Below, piece by piece: positions 49,423 through 63,056 of a stretch of 64,000 nucleotides of DNA. The position numbers were made by a program, and so were the translations under genes. This DNA is from Pholis gunnellus. Lineage: Eukaryota; Chordata; Actinopteri; Perciformes; Pholidae. The notes beneath the pieces are model-generated. The model searched no databases, had not been told where the DNA came from, and worked only from the letters and a program-made list of their open reading frames with translations. Numbering within the stretch: position 1 is the first letter of the stretch; every line of letters begins with the position of its first letter. The stretch is taken from NCBI GenBank assembly GCA_910591455.2, contig OU342816.1, positions 9,774,638-9,838,637 of the forward strand, given 5' to 3'.

Positions 49423-51126
49423 CTAGCTTCAAACTGGCATGTCTACTCTGGATAGACTGTGACTTGTTTGGGGTGCAAATTGAAGTTTTTATGGGGGAAT
49501 CGGTATGGAGTCCCTGCCGTTTTATTCAGTAAAGTCAGTCAGTTATAACAAAATCGGGCAATGAAAGAAATTGAGAATTGTGGAAAAATGCTTTAGATAA
49601 TGTCAGAAAATCACATTTCTTTAGTGATGGTTTGACAGGTGACACTCTTTCCATCTATCATACTTTATAAATCCACCACCACAGCAAGCCTGCTGTATAT
49701 CCACACTATTTTCCTTGTGTAGTTGTGATTTTTGTTTGTTTTTGCCTGCTCCGATTTCCCCGATGGAAACTTAAAGCATCCACATCGATTTCCCTTTAAA
49801 CCTCTGTTTGCGCCATAAAAATTGGATGCTTGTTGTTTAAACTATATGGTTTCTCATGCTCCTCCTCTCCTCTGTTTTCCTGTTCAGGTTTTTCTTTTTC
49901 CCAAATGAATCCATATTTAAATTATTCAGTCGTGGCTAAGTGGTTTAAGAGAACGTCCCCCTTGACGTGTCGTGTTCTAGGACACTATGTTGAGATCATC
50001 AATTGTGTCGAGCATAGGTTTTAAAGCTTTGGCGGCATTATATATTTTGTTAGTTACAGTATATCCATCTGCTGCGCTCACTTCATTTTAAAGCCCTCTG
50101 ACATGCTGGGTTTTTTAAGTATAAACTGACCCAGTGTCTCACCGGTGTCTTGCTGTCTCGGTCGGTTCATCACAGCCACAGTAAATGCACTTCCAGATGA
50201 GTTTCTCCACCACATCTAAAAACTAAACTTTGAGATCACACAGGCCATCGGGTAGCATAAAGTTGACTTGCCGTCACGGTCTCAGCTAAGGCTGATGTAT
50301 CCTTTATACAAATGCAGTTCAAAGAACAACTTTGTACTGTATTTGTGTGCTTTTGTACTGTACGTGGGCATACGTGTTAACCGAGAATCCTTTAATCCCG
50401 TATGGCATGCCACATATTGTGACAGGGGCTGTCCCCTCCCACAGCTTTGATTTTGTGTGAGAAAAGATAATTATTTCACCTTTCACTTGAAATTCATTAT
50501 CAGAGGGAGAGAGAGGGACAGGTAAATGACAGGTAATTGCTTTTCAGAGTCAACACCATTCTTCCTCCAACACACCAGAGCGAGCGGGGAGATGTGAGGA
50601 ATAGAAAAAGAGCTGGTGAGAGAAGCGAGACAGAGACAGAGTGGGAGGAATGAGAAGGAAGGGCTAATTTCCATAATGAAAAGGTAATAATTTGTGGTGT
50701 TAGAGTTAGTTTCAGTCTTGTGTCTATGGCGTTTCAGCTCCTTGCTCGAGGTCATTGTGTGGTACCAGCCATGCATGCTAATTCATTAACAAAACCTCGC
50801 CCACATGGCTTGCCCCCCCCCTTCTCAAGAATGTCAGTTTCACCTTCCCTCCTTCTTCTCATCTTTCCAATCCCATTTACCCCCAATCCCTTCCCGCCAC
50901 ACCCGGCTTCCTGTTCTCCGTTTCCTTTCCCACATTATCTTTTTTTTCTTGCGCCATCCAAGGGACCCATATGGTAATAAGAAATATACACATGAATTAT
51001 ATCCACTCTTTTGAATCCCACAAAGGCTATGCAATACTATTTCATCTAGCGCTCCCGCTTACTTGTTCAATTCTTATATTGTAACATCAATGGGGGCCCT
51101 CCACGTTCTCTTCTCACGCACAAGTA

Positions 51127-51160
51127 CACACACACACACACACACACGCGCACACACACC
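51127..51160. repeat. (CA)n microsatellite
   Basis: About 16 CA units with one CGCG interruption. Confidence 0.9.
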
Positions 51161-51833
51161 CCTCCACCCAGCTACATGAATGATTTAGGAGCATGCACAT
51201 TGACTATCTGCCACCTGCCTTGGGCTCTGCTGAGGCCCACCTAGCGGCTGCTGGCCCTGCATGTTAATGCCTACTGGATAGGGACTTGCATGTTAACATG
51301 GAGTGGGACACTAGGGTAGCTGACAGAGTGACAAGGAGCTGACACTGTGCACCTCTACTGCCGTTTAAAGGGCTAAGATAAGGTATCAAGGAAGCTCTGC
51401 ATATAAGTTGTTTCACTCGGAGCGTTGCACGTGTTCCGCTGACTTACCTGACGTAATAATTGAGCTATTGGACACTAGTTGGACTTGACTTGAAGAGCCC
51501 ACCACTGAATCCTTTTTAAATATGTATGATCTTAAAAGGGGTTGAGGCCAAAGCGGTTGCAGAATGGTACGGAAATAACATAGCAGCTGTCGTAGTCCTA
51601 GGCGGAGAGGTTCGGTCCTTTCAGCCAGCGCTGGCTACGGCGGCTGCTGCTGTTGCTATGTGACTCAAAGGAGACGTGTGTGTGAAGTGCACTTGCCCTT
51701 TTGCTAGCTAGAAGTTTTTAGTCTTTCTACTGCTGGCACCGTGAGCCCAAATCGCATGCCAAGCTCTCGGTGCTGTCGGGATCGTGCAGCAGCAGTGCGT
51801 TCTTTGTGTCGGGTCAGGAACATGACGTACATA

Positions 51834-51864
51834 GGGGGAGGGGGAGGGGGGGGGGGGGGGGGGG
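51834..51864. repeat. G-rich homopolymer tract
   Basis: Runs of G5, G5 and about G19 separated by single A residues. It is prone to G-quadruplex formation. Confidence 0.88.
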
Positions 51865-52727
51865 TTTGTGCTGTGCATTTTACACTGTCAAAGAGAAGTG
51901 GGAAGTATCAAGCATTTTATAATGCTGATGGTGATGAGCTGGCCTTGACCGACACATAAATGATGCATCGAGTGAGACACACGTTTCAGAAAACCAGCAT
52001 ACATCTGTCTGTGTATAGAGCGCGTGAACGAGTGCTTTTCGCCCGCTTATCATGCTTCTAAATATACTTCTAACAAGTTTAGAGTCTGCTGTGATAATGA
52101 GAGTTGCGATCCTCCATCACACTCTTTGCATTTTTCCGAAGCTTCCTCTGTAAATATCATCTTGCAGTCAATTTTGTCTTTTCCTTGGTTTCAACATGCA
52201 TTGTTCATCATTGTGTGATTGGAGCTAGTTTCCGAGCTCAGACAGCAGAGGGAGGTAATTGAAATTCATTGTATGTGTATGGTCACTTTCTCCCCATTCA
52301 TTTTTGTTTCCAACTCACTTGGTTTTCTAAATAGACTTAATTCTTTTTCAATATGAAAACATGTGCTTGAGGAATATTAATGTCTAACTTGCAGCCAATT
52401 TTAAGAGGTTGAATACATTGCAGGTCTAGAAAAGATGGTTCCTGAAATTTAATTGGCTTTATTAATAATCAAGCAGGCATAATTTCAAAGATATTCCAGC
52501 CATTTGCAGTGATAAATGTGGATTTGGTGTGGCGGGCCCACACACGACATCCTCTTTTTATGTTTGAGATAACTACTAATCTTTGAGGGGATCAATCTAC
52601 ATTGTCCTAGAAACATTATCTGTAGAAAACTATTGTTGTACCAGTTCTACAATTTTAAGAAACAACAAAACTCAGTTTGGGTTTCAAACCTGCTCACTAT
52701 CTTAAGGTTTTGCTGTTTGATTTATGC

Positions 52728-52750
52728 ATATATATATATATATATATATG
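52728..52750. repeat. (AT)n microsatellite
   Basis: About 11 AT units. Confidence 0.85.
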
Positions 52751-53667
52751 TTCTGTAAGTGACATTGTGGTCTATGCGTAACTGTATAACAGGATTAATC
52801 CAGCTGGGTTGCATATCTCGTCCCATTATCTCCCACTGGCAAGGCAGAGTGTGTCAAGCTGAAGAGGCTGTCAGTGGGTGGGCGACATATTCTACACAAC
52901 TAGAGGGGGATTTTATAGAGTCTGGCAACCGCTACAAATAGGACACAGTCAGGCAGCTCCCCTACCTCTATCCACCTCCCTCCGCCGTCTGGGCTTGTCA
53001 CTACTAAAAGGGGAACAAAGACGAGAGCAGCTAAGGGATTAGATTGATCTTGTTTTCGAGGAGAAATGTGTTGTTAGTATGTTGCTCGGATTTTTAACAG
53101 GTTTTTCTGTAACATCCTGCACATGGGGTTGATGCTCAAGGTGTGCAGGAAGTTGGCTGGCTCATCAAAACATGCACTTGTTTAACTTCTCCTTCAATCC
53201 AGATAATCAACTCCTGAATATTCTCAGTTGCTAATGTGAGTGCAAAATACGCTCCCTCTTTGATGGCCTGTCATTTAAAGCAGACAGGCATGACCGTTAA
53301 TTCAGGCACGAGCGCAACTGCATCAACACTTTGCCTATCTCAAATGAATCTGACATCTGTGATGCTGCTTGACAACGCAGTGAGAGTGCAGCCGACAGGA
53401 CCATAATGTCAAGTGATGGACTGCCGTACACCTCAAATGCACAAACCCAATGGCAAACGACTGCAGTAAACGTCAACAAAGCCCATTATCAAACGCTGCA
53501 GGGCCCAATGGTGTGAATAATATAAGCGTACATGCTAATGATGAACGATTAGTTGAGTAATTGTTGATTGGCAGAAAATTATTAAAAAATTGAATAATTG
53601 CTGAAGTAATTTATCAACCATTTTACAATGCACCGCAAACTGTTGGTGCAGAAACGGAAAGGAATCT

Positions 53668-53669
<2 letters not shown>

Positions 53670-53735
<66 letters not shown>
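53670..53735. repeat. (CA)n microsatellite, about 33 units
   Basis: An uninterrupted 66-bp CA run. Confidence 0.97.
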
Positions 53736-53738
<3 letters not shown>

Positions 53739-54006
53739 GCGGCCACATTCTGACACTTCAAGTGTTGATTGTGCTCATTAGCATTCATAATCCTGATTTC
53801 TGTCATCAAGTCAACCCATAATTGTTTATTTATTTATTTTTTTTGCCTTTTAAGGTTGTCAGTAGGAAAGATTTTAAGCGACAGAGAACACGATAGTGCC
53901 ACTTTCAAAAACGCTTATTCCTTAATTAACCCAGGCATGCATTCACCCTCGAAGAGGAACTGCTGTGGCACGCATGGGCCGTATCTTGTTTACTGCAAGC
54001 ATCCGA

Positions 54007-54034
54007 GAGAGAGAGAGGGAGAGAGAGGGAGAAA
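54007..54034. repeat. (GA)n-rich tract
   Basis: GAGAGAGGGAGAGAGGGAG type purine sequence. Confidence 0.8.
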
Positions 54035-57000
54035 GGGACGGACTTCCAATGTTTTCCTGTTGGTCACTGAGGCGTGGATAAATATTCTACTTGTTACAAT
54101 AAGTGGAAGAGACAGAGGTTGTCTGAGCATTCCTTTCCACTCTCCACCGTAGTTTGCAGAATAGTCTGCAGGGAGCGAGCTGTATTCTTTTGTTCAGGCG
54201 ATAACTGTCCGTTCACAAACTACAGCGCCACGAAATGAGGATGCATATCAGAAAAACAATTTGACAGGACATCCCTATATTTTTGCATTATTACTAATTT
54301 TGAAGTGAACATTTAATGCGGTCACCACTTGCTTACCTTTACAACAACATCCTCTTTGCGGCGTCTACTTCTATTAGGGGATATGGTCATTATTTAATCT
54401 CGTGTCACCTATCTGTGAGCCTATAATACAATTGGCTCTGAGCTCTGACGGTGAACTTGTCCCATCCCCCCCCCCCCCTGCGCACTAAAGAAGGAAATTA
54501 ACAAAAGGATTTAGCGGCTTTTTTTGCGGCCACTAAACCTGCACATATGAGACTCAAAAGCATCCATGTAATACTCGAAGCACCCACAAAGGGTGAAATG
54601 CACCCCTAACTGCCCTGCTAAGCAAATAGCATCTTGGTGCCTCTGTGCTATTTGCTCGTATTTTTAAACTAGGTAATATGTATAGATTAGGTGCAAAATT
54701 GGCCCCGTTCTATGCAAAAACTGTCCAATTGACAGCGATCAGTGCTAATAGCTATGAGCAGTTACAGTGAAATAATATGCGTCTTCAGAGAGTTAGTGGT
54801 GACTGAGGTATAAGAGGTGACACGCCCGGACCTTCCAGTGATCATGGCAGCGGTGAATGTAGCCAGGCGAAGGCATCGTCATGCTCCGCTCAAACTCATT
54901 TATTTCGCAATGCAGTGACAATTGTGTCATGAAAAATAAACGAATGCTCCCCTACATGTCGTTTTGAAAATATATAAAAAAAATAAAACATGTAAGAAGT
55001 CATGAAAACTAAGGTTATTATGAAAAACGAATAAAAAGAAAATTACGTTTTGCCTCTCCACCTCCAACAACATTGTAAATTGCACTCGGCTGCTAAAACA
55101 TCATGGGCATGTTTGCGCTGTAATTTCATAAGTGCAATATTCTTTGTGTATCAGACCATAAGGGCAGATAGAGGTTGCGATTGATGCGCAATTCACAGTG
55201 CAATCTGTTCTTTGTGAATTCAATCGAAGCAGTAGCTGCTCTGCCGGCTGTCTGCTTCCCCGGCAAGTACCCTGTTGGTGACAGTTTCCTTGCCGATTCC
55301 ACAAGTTCCTTGTTGTGGAGCAAACACAGGCATTGATAATTCCTGTGACAATTTAAAACTCAGTGCACATAGCCATGCTGAAGTCACTGTAGTGTGTTAG
55401 GCTACAAATGAACGGCTGTGAGCAGTGTGGAAGCCGAGCGAGTCTCTTGTTGGACATGGGGATTTGAAAGCCAGCGTGATGTGTCCTGCGCCGGATGCGT
55501 TCAAAGCTCAGTGGCTACAGGCATTATCTCTCCACGGGAACATTAAGGAGAGAAACACACTACTAAATACCCTTAAATACAAATATTTTACACAGCGTAC
55601 TACACACGATTCACTCCACTACATGTATACTGAATTATAACAATTGAATGGTTACATGGTGAGGTGGATATCTAGACCCAGAGGGTGTTTTTTCTTCATG
55701 CTGTATTAGTTATGTAAATCTACTGCATTATCATTATGCATCAAATATTTTAAAGAAGCATTTTCCATGTGCATATCTCAAACACATCACATGTACAAAT
55801 ATGTATCCAAATGTATAAGCCTCATACAATGACCACGACTGATCCACCGGTTTGGAAGGAACGTGTATGTGTACAACATCAATGTGTTGAACAGTCGCTC
55901 TGACAGTTGGTGGACAGACAGACTGGAGTACAGGGCAGCAGACCGGCGTGCAGGGCACTCTGGGGACAGCAGACACTCTAACCCCCCCCCCCCCCCCCGG
56001 GTCAGTGATGAGGGACAGAGGGCACCACAGGGAGCCAGCTGACACCTGGTTCCCTCTGAGAGAGTCTGCTTCTCATCTGGCCTCTTTGTTTCACTTTCCA
56101 ACTCCCAATGCCCTCTCTAGACATTTTGTAAATGCCAGTTCGGCATTGGTATACGATGTCTGGTTGATGTTTTTCTTTTTTCCACCTTCACAGATTTCAT
56201 ACAAGATTTGCATCTGAGGTATACGCTTGAACACATGCTGTACGTAGCACATATATTAAGTCCAATCTCTTCTATTGTCTTTGACAAAAACACTACACTA
56301 CTTTTGTTCTGGTACAGAACTGTGCACATCCTGTGATAATTGCACTTGCATCTGCTTTCACAACATACTGTATGTATGTTTCACTAATACGAGCCCTGAG
56401 GACAAGACAGTTGTGTCTGTAATAATAGCATCCTCGGCAGGGCTGAGCCTGTGCGATGCCAACGGCACGCCGACGCGACACATGTCAGGTGCAGCTCCAA
56501 CCGATTGTTACCTCCACCCAATGTTCTTGTGTTGAGCGGGGATGAAACATTGATGCTAAAAGGAGGTGCAGCCTTGATTGGAGCAGATGTGACATGTTTT
56601 GTCAAATGACCTACTTCTGTCCCTATTATGAATTAAAATTGTATGATGAAGACTGGGGCGACTAATGAATGATACATGGTGGGGGTGGGGCCAAGTGGGT
56701 GGAAAGGGAAAACAAAGGTTATATGGAAAGACATTTTTTTAATTATTTTTTTTGGTCTGCATGCTATGCGTATGCATGTTAAAACCACACATTCCGCTTC
56801 ATGTGCCATAGAAAAGATTGCATTAACCTAGAGCATGAGCCAAAACACAAACAGGAATAGTGACCCAAACACCACCCGCCGAGCCTGGCTGCTAATGGCT
56901 CTTTAATTGGTTGAGTGTTTGCAGGGAGGTAGCTGGAGACAGATGTTATCTGGCCCTGCTCTCTGTAGGAGGTGAGAGTGGGGCTCTAATGGTCTGCGCA

Positions 57001-58395
57001 TATGGAACCAGGAGTTGGAGCTGGGGTGGAGACGCAGCCTGCTGATCTAGGCCCCTTTAGCTACTTAATGCTGAATTAGTTTAGCGTGGGAAGAAAGTTG
57101 ACTTGAAGGAAGATTAATTTCCACATTTTGTACCGGACCCCATTGTGCCAACATAAGCGCATATAGTGTGTCCACGGCTGGTGGTAACAATACTCTTGCC
57201 CTTATGGACAAACGCAGGCTTTGAGTATAGGGTGCAGTTTTATTGACGAATGGACAACGGCTCCTCTCAAGAAAAGTTGTATGTCTGTCTTGGCCCCCGC
57301 CCTCGTTTGTCTTTCTTACTGACTCCTTCGTTCCCTCATCCTCCCCGTCTTTGTCTCTCCCCTCTTTCTCCATCTCGCTTGCTCCCCCTGGCTCATTGAG
57401 GCACAACTGTGTGTTGTGAGAGATCATATCCTCTTGACCTTGCTCCAGGAGCTCTGATATATTTCATCTCTCATTGATTTTCTATCCTCTGCCATTTTTT
57501 TTATCGCCCACTCCCTCCCTTCCATTGCCATCTTTCTTCCTATCCACAGAATCATTTTCATCTCTCATCCCATACAAACATACTAACAGAATTTCTATTA
57601 GAAAGAAAAAAAAAGAATCGAAAAAGCAAGAAAGTGAGGGAATAGGACAAGATCGCATTTTCCATCAGACTGAACTATGAGAAGATGTCCACAAACAAAT
57701 AGAAAAATACAGGGATGCCAGCGAAGTAAAGATGAGAAAAAAAAAGGTGGAAAGGAAAATCAATACACTCACGTTCACGCAGGTGCAAACACACACAGAA
57801 AATAAGGTGTGTGTTTTATGAGTAGGCCCTACTTACAAAGCAGCCGTTTACGCCTATACAATCACAGCAGCACTTCACTCCGAGGTCTCTAAACACTTGG
57901 GTGTCACTACCTGTGAAAGGAAAGAAGAGACACAAAACAACTTCTTTTACCAAGTGACTTTTTGACCTTGACGCCCCTGCTAATGTGTTTTGACTAACAC
58001 AGTCTGTCCCATTAGCATCCATGCTGTTGAAGGCCACCGGGTCGCCCGCCGTATGTTGTGATGGTTCACAGGGTTCAGGGTTATAGTTACGCAGGCAGTA
58101 TTGGCGTAGTGTTCACTGTCTGCGGAGGTTGACTTGGCCCACGACCTGCTGCACCTGAGTTCCCCCCCCCCCCCGCGGAATGGCTCTTTGTGGCTTTGTG
58201 TGCCCGACCTCAGCTGTCACTCAAATCCTTTCATCGCCTCTCATTGGAGTGCTTCATGCCTTGTTAGGGATGAGGAGTTAGAATAAACATAGGACGAACG
58301 ATGACAAAACACGAGAGACATCTCACAGAGGAATACGGTGGCCAAGGTTTTCCCTGTCAACTCATTTCAGCAGTTTGCCTCATGTCGTCGTAGAC

Positions 58396-58421
58396 AGACA
58401 CACACACACACACACACACAC
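58396..58421. repeat. (CA)n microsatellite
   Basis: About 12 CA units. Confidence 0.9.
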
Positions 58422-58629
58422 CCCTGCAGTGAGCAGCTCCCAGAGAGCAGCACCTTTCCCTGGTCAAGAACATGAGTAATTCATATCTGGGGAGGTTGGC
58501 GCAAACTAAGCGGCATGAACAGACTCCCCATTGATTTGTCGGCTTGATTCAAAACCGGGTTACGCAACATCTTGCTCCGTTTTCCTCGCCATTATAACTA
58601 ATTGTTCTCTTAATTTAGCCATCAACAAA

Positions 58630-58630
<1 letters not shown>

Positions 58631-58720
<90 letters not shown>
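58631..58720. repeat. (GT)n microsatellite, 45 units
   Basis: An uninterrupted 90-bp GT run. Confidence 0.97.
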
Positions 58721-58721
<1 letters not shown>

Positions 58722-59099
58722 ACATGGGTGTTCTTATGTAATCGGATGAATTCATGCACTGCCAGATATATTTATTATTAGGGAGATGGGGATTTGGACA
58801 GTTATCTATTACAATAATGTTTCCTTTCAGCAAAAATTAAAATGAGGTGCTTACATAATTCTCTGTTTCACTGTATTATGGCAATGCTTTTTGCTGCTGT
58901 CCTCATTTTGTTCCTTTTTTTTTTCTTTTGGTCGGGTGCCTTTGTTTATTCTTTTCTCTAATAAGGGGTCAGGTCAGTGTCAGTCCATGATGAATTCTTA
59001 AGCAGTCACCATTTAAGTATATGTTTATACCCAAACAAAAACAGCTCTCTCCCTTCTTCTTTGTTTACGGGTTCTTTCTGCTGTATGTCTGTCTCTCTC

Positions 59100-59260
<161 letters not shown>

Positions 59261-61508
59261 TCTGTCTTTGTGTCCCCTCGCAGGATTGTCTAGCCTGCCA
59301 AAAAGGGAAAGGTTACAGCACTGCCACTATCCAGCCTTCTCCTCTAATTGGCATTTGTAGAGAGACACAGATAAATAAATAAGCAAATCAGGAGTTCAAT
59401 AGACAGGAGATCACATCAGGTCCTCTGTTGTTCTATTGATTTCATATTGGATGAACAGAAATGATTTTCAATGATGTAGAAAACAAATTTTAGTAACAAG
59501 CTGATGGCCAGACAAGGTATTTAGCCACTCCTCTGACCTGTGGATAAAATGGCAGCTGCGGCAGCTATTGTACCTGAACCAATACAGTTCAATGTTGGTA
59601 TTTTGGCCATTCAAAAATCCTCTTTTCCTTTTGTGTCATTTTCTTTGTATGTCTTTTATATGATTAAAACTACTTAACACTCTTTCTGTCTCCTGCAATT
59701 CATGGTGGCATACTGGTTTCATTTCCACTGTATTGTCTGGAAGACAATGCAATGCAAATGGGTCAAACAATGTTGTAGCTGAGGAGTGAGAGATGCTTTT
59801 TGTTTGCTGATGATCCATCCTGCATTTAGTCAGCCCCAAATCAAGGAGATGTGAATCCTTTTTTGAAATATATAAATATATATATTTCTTGCCAGACGTG
59901 GGAGAGGTACTGTTTTGACTGCAGGCTAGATGCCAGTGACAGCATACTGAGGTATCAGATTAAGGCAGAGGAACAATCTCACAATATCTCAGTAGCATTG
60001 AGACAAAAGGGAGATTTGTATACGGAGTAAAGACAAACAATGTTTCTGCATTTTATCCTGGTTCAATGTACAGGTACCACACCTACAGTCCACTAAGGAC
60101 AGTTTTCAGTTGATGTCTATATTCATTTTGCTGTAGTGGAGGACAAGGCTCACCTTAATATCTGTTCAGAAAGCTATGTGTTTATTAGGCCAGTTAGAGA
60201 GCTCCACCGGTGCGCTGTAGACGCCACAGGCACCGACTAACAGGCTGACAACTTGACCAGTAGACATAGCTTCCTAAATTAAATTTTGTTTTTCATAATG
60301 TAATATTCAAGGAGAGATGAGTTATTAACGCTACATGTTCTTGCATTAGAAAATATTAGAAAACCAAACAAGTTAATATATATTCCAGCTGTATTTTTTA
60401 TTGTTGTTTTTTTTTTTTGTAACTGCCACCTGCAATTAATTTTATAGTATTTAAATAATGATTTTGTCTTAAAAGCCATTTTGGAAGCAATTATACCTGG
60501 ACTAATAACTTATTCATATTTGATAATGAGTTTCACATTTATAGTGGTTGTTTTCACTGCTTGTCTACGGGAATATATCAGAACTTTTTAAAAATAAATC
60601 ATTAAAAAAAAAAGTTGGAATGAACCTCGTTTTTTACCATCGGGGGGAAGATGAGTAATTTGTTCTGTATTTGTTTGTTTAATGGGATAAGCCTTACCTC
60701 AACTCAACCTCGTATTATTAACACGCTTTTCTATCAGGATGCATCGATCACTGCAGAGGCTCCTTCATCAAGAGACGTGGAACGCTGTGCCAGCCAGAAT
60801 AATGTATTCAGCTCTGCCGTTTATTTTAATGGGGCTTTCACTGAATTCACAAGTCATTCACAAGTGCTCCTTTAAATTAGCCAACAGACATTGTTTGTCT
60901 TGCTACTATAATCTGACATGATGTCTTGGTTTAATTGGTCCTGATCATTTTGTGTTTGTTATCCCGAGTTGTTACTGTACACATTATTGTGATTAACAAG
61001 TGTAGAAGGCTAAGTAATGTTAGTGATAATCTTCTCCAGAACATGAATATCTATTATGTATGCACATATTGTCTAGCCATGTTTTGAATACTTTGAATAT
61101 GACTTTACTCGTCACCACATCAAGTAACATCAGCGAATTGCTGACCCTTGACAAAATGTCAACCACCAAGCCATAGCATGTTTCCACCACTTTGTACCAA
61201 AAGTTGCTTCGGGAAATTCCTTTTTATGGATCACTTTCTCTGTGTCTTGTCTGTTGCCTTACCCAACCCTGTCCATCTCATCAGAGAGAGTGGAGGACAT
61301 GGTGGGAAGCTTGACCTCTGTGTATTTTCATGGTTGACTGGAAAAAACCTGAGTCTACCTCTCCCTGCGGAGCAGGAGAGGATTGTAGAGTGCAGGCCAT
61401 GACAATCTATTCCCTCTGTGCCCATGGTTGGCCTCTCGTGGACAGCCGGTTCCACAGCTGACATTTACGCACAACTTACTCGGCTCTCAGAGGAACGACT
61501 AAAAAGAA

Positions 61509-61730
61509 AATGTAAGACATCTTAAAAGAGCTGTATTTAACATTCTGAACACTAACAGAGCAGCAACCAACTCTTTGCTATGTACAGATATAGTGGAGTA
61601 TTGTCTAGCTGAGCAGAGAATGAAGTTGCTCTCCCTCTGTGTGTGTGTTGTTATACGAGCTTCTCCTTGCTTTGTTGACATAGCCGGGTTAGCCGCACAT
61701 GCCTATAGGGCATATTCGTGCATGTGAGCT
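61509..61730 (+). repeat. Dispersed repeat copy B (related to 19142-19395)
   Basis: The shared ordered blocks are listed under the copy at 19142. This copy goes on into a 'ccgggttagccgcacatg' stretch that copy A lacks, so copy A is decayed or truncated there. Confidence 0.6.
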
Positions 61731-61844
61731 CTGCACTGATGTCAGATGATGGTTATAACTGATAACGCTGTCCGACAGCATCAACGTGAAAGCGTAGCAC
61801 CCACCCCACAGTTCCCCCTCAGATAAACACTGCTGGCTTTTGGA

Positions 61845-61888
61845 GTTAGCACTGTTAGCACTGCTAGCACTGTTAGCACTGTTAGCTG
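61845..61888. repeat. 9-bp tandem repeat (GTTAGCACT)n
   Basis: About 4.9 units of GTTAGCACT with a single change (GCTAGCACT) in the third unit. Confidence 0.92.
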
Positions 61889-62234
61889 TAAGCCTCTAGC
61901 TTGCCGTTGACGTGTTGAGAGCCGTTGAGAGGCAATCGGGAACGCTCATCATGCTGTTGTGACATGATTACAAGCAAGGGACACTTAAGACTCTGCTCCA
62001 AGTTAGGTAACAATCATTTTCCCTTGCAAACTTTGTTTGTCACTCTAGCTGTTCAAAACATACTGAATAATCAATTTTAGTTCAGACAAGAAAGTACTAT
62101 GAGCATCCATGGGTTCCTGTTCCTTTTTCAGCTTAATTTATCAAAGTTATAAGCAGTTGAGAATTAACTTTCTATTTGTAGATTATGTCTTTATTTCTAT
62201 GTGCATGCGTTATATTGGAAAAATAAATGTGTTG

Positions 62235-62252
62235 GTGTGTGTGTGTGTGTGT
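62235..62252. repeat. Short (GT)n microsatellite
   Basis: About nine GT units. Confidence 0.85.
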
Positions 62253-62785
62253 CTTCACAGGCAACAACACTGTATTCACACGACATTTCACACAAGTGCT
62301 GAAAATACTCTCTTTTGCACTCACACACACACCATTGCAGGATGTGCTGTTTATTTCTTTGACTCTAACCCCTCTCGTTCTCTTTTTCTCTCTCTGTCAT
62401 AGGTGAGTTCTGGGACCCTGGGTGCATGTGTCATGGTTGTGAGAAGCACTGGGTTGGTCGTCACAGTAGGCACTCATTTTACATTCAATTTTTTTTCTCC
62501 ACTTCTTAGATTCACTTGGTGAATTTACTGTGATTCTTAAGGGCATCTACACTTAACTTCCATGAGTAATGGCTGATTATAGTTGTGGGCGCTACACTAG
62601 ATAGTCATTAGGCATATGCACTGTGTACGGGCTTTGCTCAAGATTTAGAGTGCTGTCCATGGTGCTGAAAACAAATTTATCGCCGCCAATACATTTGTGC
62701 TCCGTTGTGTAACAGGTCTATTGTGTGTGCAAGAATCTGTGGGAGCATGTGCCAGTGTTTCCTTGTCCATCGTTGCAGTGTGTGT

Positions 62786-62788
<3 letters not shown>

Positions 62789-62837
<49 letters not shown>
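62789..62837. repeat. (GT)n microsatellite
   Basis: About 24 GT units. Confidence 0.95.
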
Positions 62838-62839
<2 letters not shown>

Positions 62840-62986
62840 CTCCATTATCTCTGCGTCTGAACTGTTTTCCCGTCCCATGCATCATCCACCCCCGTCTGTC
62901 TCCATGTCAGGCCTGATAACAGCTCCTATTGCCCACAGAGATGACTAATCAATAACACACAACCATGGGAACAACGGCTTGCTGTT

Positions 62987-63022
62987 CACACACACACGCA
63001 CACACACACTCACTCGCAAACA

Positions 63023-63054
<32 letters not shown>
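62987..63054. repeat. (CA)n microsatellite with interruptions
   Basis: Two CA runs separated by an ACTCACTCGCAAACAG interruption. Confidence 0.92.

Positions 63055-63056
<2 letters not shown>

Larger units (their letters stand above)
48046..58630 (+). other. Presumed cadm2 intron 1, fifth block
   Basis: No exon is supported. ORFs such as 48512-49048 fall in C/T-rich sequence and 57065-57427 (minus) in low-complexity sequence. Two stretches, 51180-51400 and 56880-57075, are less repetitive and carry homeodomain-like TTAAT/TAATTG words, so they are candidates for conserved non-coding elements. C runs occur at 54467-54478, 55982-55998 and 58162-58174. Confidence 0.45.
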
